A stretch of 8,013 nt of DNA from Rhodocyclaceae bacterium UBA5602 (lineage in GTDB: Bacteria; Pseudomonadota; Gammaproteobacteria; Burkholderiales; Rhodocyclaceae): positions 8,753-16,765 of the forward strand of contig DILC01000064.1 in assembly GCA_002424865.1 (NCBI GenBank), read 5' to 3'. Of this stretch, positions 1 to 6,202 are shown one piece after another; positions within the stretch are counted from its first letter, which is position 1, and the number at the start of each line of letters is the position of its first letter. The notes under the pieces were generated by a model that ran no database searches, was not told where the DNA came from, and worked only from the letters and a program-made list of their open reading frames with translations. The position numbers were made by a program, and so were the translations under genes.

Positions 1-13
1 TGAAAGGTATTTG

Positions 14-916
14 ATGGCCTGGAAAACGCTGGAAGATTTTGTTGGCAACACGCCCCTGGTGCAGCTCAAACGCCTGCCGGGGACAGACAATGCGCGGCGC
101 AATAATGTGGTGCTGGTCAAGCTCGAGGGTAATAACCCGGCCGGTTCAGTCAAGGACAGGCCTGCGCTGTCGATGATTTTGCGCGCTGAGGCGCGCGGGG
201 AGATCAAGCCGGGCGACACGCTGATCGAGGCAACCTCGGGCAACACGGGTATTGCGCTGGCCATGGCCGCAGCCATGCGGGGTTACCGCATGGTCCTGAT
301 CATGCCGGAGAATCAAAGCATCGAGCGGCGCCAGACCATGAAAGCGTTTGGTGCGGAATTGATTTTGACGCCCAAGGCCGGCGGCATGGAATCGGCGCGG
401 GATTTGGCCGAGGAAATGGTGCGCGCAGGGCGTGGCCGGGTGCTGGATCAATTCGCCAATGCCGATAACCCGCAGGCGCATTTTGACGGCACGGGCCCTG
501 AAATCTGGCGCGACACCGCCGGGCGCGTGACGCATTTTGTTTCCAGCATGGGCACGACCGGCACGATCATGGGCTGCTCGCGATTTTTGAAAGCGCAAAA
601 TCCGGCGATTCGCATCATCGGCTGCCAGCCCGAAGAGGGCTCGCAAATCCCGGGTATCCGCAAATGGCCGACGGCGTATTTGCCGAAAATTTTTGACGCC
701 ACTCAGGTCGATCAGGTTGAAAACGTCAGCCAGGCCGAGGCTGAAAACATGACGCGACGGCTGGCCGCGGAAGAAGGCATTTTCGCGGGCATTTCGTCCG
801 GCGGTGCGGTGCATGTGGCCTTGCGTATTGCCGCCAGCGTTGAGAACGCGGTGATTGTGGGCATCATTTGCGACCGTGGCGACCGCTATTTATCAACGGG
901 CGTTTTCCCCGCCTAG
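14..916 (+). CDS. cysM: Cysteine synthase B (O-acetylserine sulfhydrylase B)
   Basis: A PLP enzyme that makes L-cysteine from O-acetyl-L-serine and sulfide; CysM enzymes can also use thiosulfate to make S-sulfocysteine. It acts in the cytosol. The 300-residue product matches the usual CysM length of about 300. Visible motifs are NPAGSVKDRP (residues 41-50) with the PLP lysine at Lys47, the substrate loop TSGNTG (74-79), the phosphate-binding GTTGT (180-184), PEEGSQIPGIRKWP (206-219), which is typical of CysM rather than CysK, and the C-terminal CDRGDRYLSTGVF (286-298). The ATG at 14 is preferred to the TTG directly before it, because GAAAGG at 2-7 lies six bases upstream and the protein then starts MAWKTLEDFVGNTPL, as family members do. 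The gene upstream lies outside the window. A weak hairpin (TTCAGC/GCTGAA, 919-939) follows the stop but has no T-tract, so it is not called a terminator. No missing residue is seen. Confidence 0.97.
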   Translation: MAWKTLEDFVGNTPLVQLKRLPGTDNARRNNVVLVKLEGNNPAGSVKDRPALSMILRAEARGEIKPGDTLIEATSGNTGIALAMAAAMRGYRMVLIMPENQSIERRQTMKAFGAELILTPKAGGMESARDLAEEMVRAGRGRVLDQFANADNPQAHFDGTGPEIWRDTAGRVTHFVSSMGTTGTIMGCSRFLKAQNPAIRIIGCQPEEGSQIPGIRKWPTAYLPKIFDATQVDQVENVSQAEAENMTRRLAAEEGIFAGISSGGAVHVALRIAASVENAVIVGIICDRGDRYLSTGVFPA

Positions 917-1027
917 TTTTCAGCTTTTGAGCTGCTGAATTGGGGGGGGCTAAAAAAGTCGGCGCTGGCGATACGGCGTCTCAGGTACTTTCAGACGTGC
1001 ATTTTGCCCTCTGTGGGCACACCACCC

Positions 1028-1249
1028 CTATTGCGCATCGGCGAACAGCACGACGTTGAGCAGCATGCCCGGCGGGTAGGCGGATGCACCGGTCAGGGCG
1101 TTCTGGTAGCGCGCATCAAAGCTGGTTAGCTCAAGTTCGTGATCAATCAGGTGATTGAGCGCGTGCTCAACTGTGCCGGGAAGAAATTACCGTTCCAGGT
1201 CAACGGCTAAAAATCGCGGGCTGGTGTCAATCTGTTTGTAACGCGCCAT
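1028..1249 (-). pseudogene. Degenerate N-terminal fragment of an IS1182/IS5-like transposase
   Basis: Read on the minus strand from the ATG at 1249, the frame gives MARYKQIDTSPRFLAVDLER, then a TAA at 1187-1189, then continues FLPGTVEHALNHLIDHELEL, TSFDARYQNALTGASAYPPG and MLLNVVLFADAQ to a TAG at 1028-1030. This matches from memory the N-terminal (DUF772-type) domain of a large transposase group, whose members read roughly RQLLPGTFEHALNHL and FDARFRNDATGAPAYPPAML. The first stop sits where relatives have a Gln codon, so one C-to-T change explains it. After the second stop, the other frame (1028-1005) gives GVVCPQRA, close to the family's GVVSSRAIE, which suggests a one-base frameshift there. 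No catalytic DDE core follows. A normal ribosome binding site GGAGAG survives six bases before the ATG. This is therefore the dead 5' end of an insertion sequence. The family name is from memory; that it is a transposase is the firmer claim. Confidence 0.82.
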
Positions 1250-1282
1250 GAAGAACTCTCCAGAAAAACTTCTGCTTCGAGT

Positions 1283-1302
1283 CTTGTTATTCCATTGGGT
1301 TC
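1283..1302 (+). repeat. 20-bp direct repeat, copy 1
   Basis: The sequence cttgttattccattgggttc occurs here and again, identical and in the same orientation, at 6080-6099. The match is exactly 20 bases and ends at both flanks. A gapped resemblance continues downstream: CGCAAA follows after 3 bases here and after 5 bases in the other copy. This copy lies between the transposase relic and ubiA, 61 bases before the ubiA start. A chance 20-base match within 8 kb is very unlikely. Its function is unknown; it could be a degraded mobile-element end or a dispersed intergenic repeat. Confidence 0.8.
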
Positions 1303-1363
1303 ACCGCAAAATGCGCCTATCTATGGAAAATTTTTCTACAGCTTCGTCAGATGCGTTTAATTC

Positions 1364-2251
1364 ATGAAGCTTGCCTATCTTAAAGATCGCCTCAATACCT
1401 ATGAGCAGCTCATGCGGCTGGATAAGCCGATTGGTACCCTGCTCTTGCTGTGGCCGACGCTGTGGGCGTTGTGGATCGCCGCTCACGGTCAGCCGCCGGG
1501 GATCCTGGTATGGATTTTCGCGCTTGGCACACTGTTGATGCGTTCGGCCGGATGTGTGATCAACGATTGGGCTGATCGTGGTTTTGACCCGCATGTGGCG
1601 CGCACGAAAGAGCGGCCGCTGGCCGCAGGCCGTGCTTCCCCGCGCGAGGCCCTGGTTTTGGCGCTAGGGCTGACGCTTTGTGCCGGGCTGTTGATTTTGC
1701 CTATCTGGCGGGATGTTTGGCCGCTTGCCATCGTGGCGGTTTTTTTGGCGGCAAGCTACCCCTTTACCAAACGCTTCTTGGCAATTCCACAGGCCTATTT
1801 GGGCATTGCATTTGGTTTTGGCATTCCGATGGCTTTTGCCGCCATGCTGGGCAAGGTGCCGCCGTTGGCCTGGGCGATGTTGCTGGCAAATATTTTTTGG
1901 GCCGTGGCGTATGACACGGAATACGCGATGGTGGATCGTGAAGATGATCTCAAGATCGGCATTAAAACGGCGGCCATTACGTTTGGCCGGTTTGACGTGG
2001 CTGCCGTGATGATTTGCTATGCGGTTACCTTGCTCATCTTGGCCATGATAGGCAAAACGCTGGGTCTGGGATGGTTCTATAACGCAGGCTTGGGCGTGGC
2101 AGGCTTGATTGCGGGGTATCACTTTTTTCTCATTCGCCATCGCGAACCCAGGCAATGCTTTAAAGCCTTTCGCCATAACAACTGGTTCGGCGCGGCGATT
2201 TTTATTGGCTTGGTGGCTGAACTGAATCTGCGCTTTTTGCTGCCGCATTGA
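1364..2251 (+). CDS. ubiA: 4-hydroxybenzoate polyprenyltransferase
   Basis: An integral inner-membrane prenyltransferase that joins the polyprenyl tail to 4-hydroxybenzoate in ubiquinone synthesis. The 295-residue product has the usual UbiA length. Both Asp-rich, Mg-diphosphate-binding motifs are present: NDWADRGFD (residues 67-75) and YDTEYAMVDREDD (183-195). The N-terminal RLDKPIGTLLLLWPTLWALW (18-37) is a UbiA hallmark, and several hydrophobic helices follow (around 48-65, 97-130, 142-182, 212-250 and 272-290). An in-frame TAA at 1358-1360 rules out any earlier start. No good Shine-Dalgarno site precedes the ATG. The gene's TGA shares its last base with the ATG of the flavoprotein gene, so the two are probably co-transcribed and translationally coupled. 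The usual upstream partner ubiC (chorismate lyase) is missing, and IS debris lies there instead. Confidence 0.97.
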   Translation: MKLAYLKDRLNTYEQLMRLDKPIGTLLLLWPTLWALWIAAHGQPPGILVWIFALGTLLMRSAGCVINDWADRGFDPHVARTKERPLAAGRASPREALVLALGLTLCAGLLILPIWRDVWPLAIVAVFLAASYPFTKRFLAIPQAYLGIAFGFGIPMAFAAMLGKVPPLAWAMLLANIFWAVAYDTEYAMVDREDDLKIGIKTAAITFGRFDVAAVMICYAVTLLILAMIGKTLGLGWFYNAGLGVAGLIAGYHFFLIRHREPRQCFKAFRHNNWFGAAIFIGLVAELNLRFLLPH

Positions 2252-3564
2252 TGAAAACGGTTGCAGTTATCGGCGGCGGTCCGGCGGGTTTGATGGCGGC
2301 TGAGGTGATGGCGCTAGGCGCAGAAAAGGGCAGCATGCAAGTTGAGCTGTTTGATGCCATGCCCTCCCTTGGCCGCAAGTTTTTGTTGGCCGGCGTGGGG
2401 GGCATGAACATCACGCACAGCGAACCCTTCGATCAATTTTTATCGCGTTATGGCTCACGCGCCGTATCGCTAGCGCCGACTTTTTCGTCCTTCACGCCCG
2501 CCATGCTGAGGGAATGGGTGCATGGGCTGGGTATCGGGACTTTTACTGGCTCATCCGGCCGTGTCTTCCCTTCGGATATGAAAGCTGCGCCCTTGTTGCG
2601 CGCCTGGCTGCATCGGCTACGCGAAGCGGGCGTGCGTTTTCATGTGCGCCATCGCTGGCTGGGCTGGACGAATACGGGCGAGTTGCGCTTTGCCACGCCC
2701 GCAGGGGAACTCAGCCAGCCGTTTGATGCCGTGGTGCTGGCCTTGGGCGGCGCTAGCTGGCCAAGGCTGGGCTCTGATGGCGAATGGGTACCGATACTTG
2801 AAGCGCGCTGTCAACATGAGTGCACAGAAAAAAGCATTGCACCGCTGCTACCCGCCAACTGCGGCTTTGATGTGGCTGGTGGCTGGAGCGGGCATTTGCG
2901 TACTCATTTTGCCGGACAGCCGGTTAAAACAATCGCGGTGCAATTTCTTGACGCCAATGGGCCAATGGACAGCCAAAAAGAAGCGCGCAAAGGTGAGCTG
3001 ATGCTCTCTGACACGGGCCTGGAAGGCAGTTTGATCTATGCCCTCTCAGCCCCTTTGCGCGATGCGATAGCGGCACGCGGTAGCGTCACCATCCTTCTTG
3101 ATCTGCTGCCGGATAAATCGTTCGAGCGTGTTTTGGCCGAGGTTTCACATCCACGCGGTGCGCGATCCTTATCCAGCCACCTGCAAAGCCGGGCTGGCAT
3201 CAAGGGCGCGAAAATGGCTCTGCTGCGTGAAGTTTGTTCGCCCGAGCAGCTCAATGCACCCGCAACATTAGCGGGGATGATCAAGCGGCTGCCGATCACG
3301 CTTGTCGCCACGCGGCCGATTCAAGAGGCGATCAGCAGCGCAGGTGGCGTGCGTTTTGAAGCGTTGGATGAACACCTGATGCTGCGCTGGGTTGGCAAAA
3401 AAACGGGCAAGGAAGCAGGCAGACTGCCTGGCGTGTTTTGCGCAGGCGAGATGCTCGACTGGGAAGCGCCGACCGGCGGTTATTTGCTCAGCGCTTGTTT
3501 TGCCACGGGGCGACAAGCGGGGCAGGGCGCGCTGGCGTACATAAAAAGCCTCGGTGAGCGCTGA
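2251..3564 (+). CDS. HI0933/BaiN-like FAD-dependent flavoprotein (TIGR03862-like)
   Basis: A 437-residue putative NAD(P)/FAD-dependent oxidoreductase of the HI0933 (YhiN/BaiN) family. It is most like the proteobacterial branch named TIGR03862, whose substrate is not known. The N-terminal Rossmann motif VIGGGPAGLMAAE (residues 6-18) binds FAD. Other family marks are GRKFLLAGVGGMNIT (41-55), the GRVFPSDMKAAPLL segment (103-116), GGASWPRLGSDGEW (166-179), and the C-terminal FAD-contacting GEMLDWEAPTGGYLLSACFA (399-418). No signal peptide or membrane helix is seen, so it is probably cytosolic. The ATG at 2251 is chosen over the TTG at 2248 because it overlaps the ubiA stop (TGATG) and starts the Rossmann fold at the normal distance. 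Its end faces the end of the lipase-like gene across an 80-bp gap in which I see no clear terminator. A role in quinone metabolism is only inferred from the ubiA overlap. Confidence 0.93.
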   Translation: MKTVAVIGGGPAGLMAAEVMALGAEKGSMQVELFDAMPSLGRKFLLAGVGGMNITHSEPFDQFLSRYGSRAVSLAPTFSSFTPAMLREWVHGLGIGTFTGSSGRVFPSDMKAAPLLRAWLHRLREAGVRFHVRHRWLGWTNTGELRFATPAGELSQPFDAVVLALGGASWPRLGSDGEWVPILEARCQHECTEKSIAPLLPANCGFDVAGGWSGHLRTHFAGQPVKTIAVQFLDANGPMDSQKEARKGELMLSDTGLEGSLIYALSAPLRDAIAARGSVTILLDLLPDKSFERVLAEVSHPRGARSLSSHLQSRAGIKGAKMALLREVCSPEQLNAPATLAGMIKRLPITLVATRPIQEAISSAGGVRFEALDEHLMLRWVGKKTGKEAGRLPGVFCAGEMLDWEAPTGGYLLSACFATGRQAGQGALAYIKSLGER

Positions 3565-3644
3565 GCGGCAAGCATTCATCTGCAGGCCCCTTAAAGCCCG
3601 TCTCCTTAAGCCAGCCCCGCCAACGTCCTCCATGCGCCGCACCG

Positions 3645-5129
3645 CTAGCCTGCCCGTTGCACCGCCAGCCGCAGCTGTCCCTGGAACCCCTTTTTGGACG
3701 ACAGCGGGAGGAAATAATAATTCCCCTCCTGTTTGGCGAGCGTGCCTGTGCCCTCGCTCCAGTGCTCGTCTGTGGATAGATAGCGCAAGCTCCAGCCGGT
3801 CTGGGTCTGCGTGGTTTTGATGGTGAGGGTGTCGCGAAACAGGTATTCGCCTTCGACGTGCTGATCCCATAGCTTGTTGTCGATGGTATAGCCCGTGGTC
3901 GATATGGCCAGCTCCAGGCTGAACACGACGGTCTTGCCCAAGGTGACTTTCCGGCTGTCGAGAAAGGCAGAGAACAGCACGGGCGAGCGCGGCAGGTCCT
4001 GATCCGTCTTGTCGAGATCGAGCAACTCATCGAACCCGCGCAGGATGGCACTGAAGGTATCGCGACGGCGCTCGGTTAGCTTGAAATTGAGCGCGCGGCG
4101 CGGCGCTACTGTCGCCTCGAAATAATATGAAGCGCGCACCCGCTTGCCGCTCTCCTTGGCCTTCTGCACCGAGGGCGGCAGCGGCAGATCCGCGATTTCC
4201 AGCACACCATCCACACGCAGGTCGCCGAACAGGAAGCGCACCAGGTTCTGGTAGCCTTCCTCCGAGTTGACTACGCCATAGGGTCCGCTGTGGCTGCGGT
4301 AGGCGAACGCGCGCGGCGCATCGCGCACCGTGGCATTCTCGATCTTGACCAGCCCATCGCTCATCTCCCCGGCGAGTTTGCGCGACATGCCCAGTGCGGC
4401 GTCGTAGTCGCGATGATTGGTGCCGACGAAACAGAAGAAACGCTGCGGATCGAATTTGCCATCCAGCGAATCGACGCGCTCGGGCGTGCCGCCCAAATCG
4501 AGATACTCGGCCATTTTCTGGCGGTTGAAATTGTTCATGTCCCACAGGCCGAGTGCTGCCGACACGTTGATGCCCATCATCTCGATGCCGTTGTGCGGCG
4601 TGGCGTAGGTGAACACCTTGTTGACCAGTTCGCGGTCGGCAGGCGTACTGATGGCGTTATTTTGCAAGAAACACCGGCATACCAGCCCACCCATGGAGTG
4701 TGCGACTAAATTCACCTTGAACTGTCCGGTCAGCGCTGGATCATCGCCGCAGACTTGCGTGCGGATCTGGTAGATCAGGTTCTTCAGCCCCTGCGCGGCC
4801 TCGATGACAGACAGCGCCCGGCCATTGCCAAAATCCTTGTCGGCGATGTCGTAATAGCGGTAAATGACCACGCTCTGCGCCGCAATCGGCCCGGTGATCT
4901 CAGCGCCATCCGCATAGGTGTCGCGATAGCCGTAGTCCTTCATCAGGCGCACCAGCGGCGATTCAAACACATGCCGCTGCACACTGCCATCCCACGCCTG
5001 CCGCATCTTGGTCGAGCCGAGGTTGAACCCCAGGTAGGGGGTCGAGACCGTATCGGCAACCTCGCTCGGCGTCATCGCATAGCCGCGGACATAGATGATG
5101 GGGAAATAGGGGGCGGTGAGTTTGCTCAT
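3645..5129 (-). CDS. Lipase-like alpha/beta hydrolase with extra C-terminal domain
   Basis: A 494-residue serine hydrolase, likely an esterase or lipase; the substrate is unknown. The nucleophile elbow AHSMGG places the catalytic serine at Ser145. The SDGLV segment fits a catalytic Asp at 258, and RSHSGPYGVVNSEEGYQNLV fits the catalytic His at 280. The N-terminal PIIYVRGYAMT (10-20) occupies the place of the usual oxyanion-hole HG strand. The hydrolase fold seems to end near residue 305 (RFLFGDLRVDG). About 180 residues follow, rich in alternating polar and hydrophobic residues as in beta-sandwich domains, that I do not recognise. There is no signal peptide or membrane helix. I chose the ATG at 5129 because GGAGAGGA lies nine bases upstream; an in-frame ATG at 5192 has no ribosome binding site. 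It lies 81 bases downstream of the peptidase gene on the same strand, so one operon is likely. Its third codon positions look more GC-rich than those of ubiA, by eye only. Confidence 0.88.
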   Translation of the reverse strand: MSKLTAPYFPIIYVRGYAMTPSEVADTVSTPYLGFNLGSTKMRQAWDGSVQRHVFESPLVRLMKDYGYRDTYADGAEITGPIAAQSVVIYRYYDIADKDFGNGRALSVIEAAQGLKNLIYQIRTQVCGDDPALTGQFKVNLVAHSMGGLVCRCFLQNNAISTPADRELVNKVFTYATPHNGIEMMGINVSAALGLWDMNNFNRQKMAEYLDLGGTPERVDSLDGKFDPQRFFCFVGTNHRDYDAALGMSRKLAGEMSDGLVKIENATVRDAPRAFAYRSHSGPYGVVNSEEGYQNLVRFLFGDLRVDGVLEIADLPLPPSVQKAKESGKRVRASYYFEATVAPRRALNFKLTERRRDTFSAILRGFDELLDLDKTDQDLPRSPVLFSAFLDSRKVTLGKTVVFSLELAISTTGYTIDNKLWDQHVEGEYLFRDTLTIKTTQTQTGWSLRYLSTDEHWSEGTGTLAKQEGNYYFLPLSSKKGFQGQLRLAVQRAG

Positions 5130-5138
5130 GAGGTGCTT

Positions 5139-5146
5139 TCCTCTCC
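5139..5146 (-). promoter_or_regulatory. Ribosome binding site of the lipase-like gene
   Basis: On the minus strand GGAGAGGA ends nine bases before the ATG at 5129. It decides the start: the in-frame ATGs at 5192 and 5174 have no comparable site, and the extra 21 residues they would add do not look like a signal peptide. Confidence 0.7.
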
Positions 5147-5210
5147 AGGTTTGACGTCTGATGTTTCCAGGCATGATTTGGCTTTTCAGCATGCAATGCC
5201 TGGCGTTTCA

Positions 5211-5822
5211 CTAAGCGAAGACAGGCATTCCCTCCGCTGCCCGCATCCGCAGCCCGGCGAGCAATTCCCTCTCGCCCAGGCCGCTCGCCCAGGCCGGGCG
5301 CAGTTGGAAGTGTGGTTGATCGGCCATGGTCTTCCAGTTGCCACCCCATTCAAGGCCCAGATCCATGCCCAGCGCGCCGACGGCTTTGTATTTTGGAGAA
5401 TCGGCAAGGTATTTGTTCCCCTCGAAAACACCCACATCGAAGGCAATGCCAAAATTGTGGTTGGAGTATCCGCCACGGGCATTAGTCACCTTGGCGCCTG
5501 GCTTTGTGCGTCCCTGGCCATAGAGCGCATCCTGCTCGGCGAACGTGCGCAAGCCACTGATGACTTTAATGCGGATACCGCTGAGCGAGGCTTTCTCGAT
5601 CAAGGCGCGGGCGATTGGCTGGACTTCCGGTTGAAGCGTGGCGATGTTCTTCTCGCTTCTGGGATCCCCTGGCTCGACTGCCTCGGCCGCCTCCGCAGGA
5701 GAGACGGCATCGGGCTTGACTATGTAAGCGTAGATCGCCTCCCAGGTTTCCGGGCCCGCGCGGCCATCAATCTGGATGTTGAGCTTTGTTTGCACTGCTG
5801 CAATGATGTCTTCAATCTTCAT
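5211..5822 (-). CDS. M15-family peptidoglycan peptidase with N-terminal PG-binding-like segment
   Basis: A 203-residue zinc peptidase of the VanY/endolysin type (M15), predicted to cut peptide cross-links or stems in peptidoglycan as a D,D-carboxypeptidase or L-Ala-D-Glu endopeptidase. The sequence shows SGLRTFAEQDALYGQGR (residues 89-105), then SNHNFGIAFD (120-129) with zinc ligands His122 and Asp129, and DQPHFQ (168-173) with the third ligand His171. Residues 5-35 (AAVQTKLNIQIDGRAGPETW and onward) resemble one short peptidoglycan-binding repeat, and a Pro/Ala/Glu-rich linker (37-55) follows. There is no signal peptide or membrane anchor, so export is unexplained; phage endolysins and some secreted effectors share this trait. 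The strong AGGAGG site six bases upstream fixes the start at 5822, although the frame is open further upstream. The lipase-like gene follows on the same strand. No phage genes are seen nearby. Confidence 0.9.
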   Translation of the reverse strand: MKIEDIIAAVQTKLNIQIDGRAGPETWEAIYAYIVKPDAVSPAEAAEAVEPGDPRSEKNIATLQPEVQPIARALIEKASLSGIRIKVISGLRTFAEQDALYGQGRTKPGAKVTNARGGYSNHNFGIAFDVGVFEGNKYLADSPKYKAVGALGMDLGLEWGGNWKTMADQPHFQLRPAWASGLGERELLAGLRMRAAEGMPVFA

Positions 5823-6046
5823 ATGCTGCCTCCTGAGTAACGGTACGCGGCAAAGCGTTGTCGCTTCATTCGGGCAATCAATGTCCGGGCAAGGCTGTTT
5901 CCCGCATGCGATTTGATCTTGCAAACCACGGGGCGTCCCCGCTTTCTGCGAAGATATATCGTATGCTTGAAATTGCCGCGAAGCAATTGGTATTCACGAT
6001 CAACGGTAAGGGCGCATAAGTTAATGCCTGTGGTTTGAGCGCCCAT
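5819..6046 (-). CDS. Doubtful 75-codon ORF overlapping the peptidase start
   Basis: A 75-residue frame that I do not recognise. It is basic and Arg-rich (for example LRRKRGRPV near residues 32-40), with no signal peptide or membrane helix. In its favour, its TGA overlaps the peptidase ATG in an ATGA arrangement typical of coupled genes, and the frame stays open upstream of the ATG for about 35 more codons. Against it, I see no ribosome binding site before the ATG at 6046, and other frames here are open too. It may be chance. Confidence 0.2.
   Translation of the reverse strand: MGAQTTGINLCALTVDREYQLLRGNFKHTIYLRRKRGRPVVCKIKSHAGNSLARTLIARMKRQRFAAYRYSGGSI
5829..5834 (-). promoter_or_regulatory. 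Strong ribosome binding site of the M15 peptidase gene
   Basis: A perfect AGGAGG on the minus strand stands six bases before the ATG at 5822 and decides the start against in-frame upstream codons. It is the strongest Shine-Dalgarno site I see in the window and suggests efficient translation. Confidence 0.85.
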
Positions 6047-6079
6047 GGCAGCATCCGGATGCTCAATGCCTTGTGGCGG

Positions 6080-6099
6080 CTTGTTATTCCATTGGGTTC
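6080..6099 (+). repeat. 20-bp direct repeat, copy 2
   Basis: Identical to 1283-1302 and in the same orientation. This copy lies 103 bases before the start of the formate/nitrite transporter gene, while copy 1 lies 61 bases before ubiA. No transposase remnant is seen next to this copy. Confidence 0.8.
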
Positions 6100-6202
6100 C
6101 CTGAACGCAAAGAGCCTTTCTAACACCTTGCCATACTTCAATCTAACGCTCATTGTTCCGATGGGCCGCCCCGGACCATGAAATCCGTCTAAAGGATATG
6201 CT

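Larger units (their letters stand above)
917..1363. other. Gene-free gap between cysM and ubiA with IS debris
   Basis: No intact gene is seen in these 447 bases. From left to right there is a weak hairpin (919-939), a run of eight G (942-949), a stretch at 950-1027 with no recognisable content, the transposase relic (1028-1249, minus strand), its ribosome binding site GGAGAG (minus strand, 1256-1261), a small perfect inverted repeat CAGAA-AAAC-TTCTG (1261-1274), and one copy of a 20-bp repeat (1283-1302). The ubiA promoter should lie at its right end. TTGTTA (1285-1290) and CAAAAT (1307-1312), 16 bases apart, give a poor sigma-70 match that I do not rely on. In many proteobacteria ubiC lies just upstream of ubiA. 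It is absent here. Confidence 0.7.
5823..6202. other. Gap between the divergent peptidase and FNT genes
   Basis: This 380-bp stretch separates divergent genes and should hold both promoters. Apart from the doubtful 75-codon frame and the second 20-bp repeat (6080-6099), I see no gene or RNA. A weak sigma-70-like pair for the peptidase is TTGCTT/TACGAT on the minus strand (5981-5986 and 5958-5963, spacer 17). A weak pair for the transporter is TTGCCA/CATTGT on the plus strand (6128-6133 and 6151-6156, spacer 17). Neither is strong enough to call. I found no convincing FNR palindrome, which one might expect before a formate or nitrite channel. Confidence 0.55.

Noticed and set aside
146..814. 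222-codon minus-strand frame antisense to cysM
   Set aside because: It is an Arg/His-rich shadow of the cysM coding strand with no family resemblance.
1301..1594. 97-codon minus-strand frame overlapping the ubiA start
   Set aside because: It lies antisense to well-supported ubiA, has no ribosome binding site, and its translation matches no family I know.
3565..3644. Possible bidirectional terminator between the convergent flavoprotein and lipase-like genes
   Set aside because: I found no stem of useful length followed by a T-tract on either strand.
4755..5840. 361-codon plus-strand frame spanning the peptidase and lipase genes
   Set aside because: It lies antisense to two genes with clear catalytic motifs and correct start signals, and its translation has the look of a GC-rich shadow frame.
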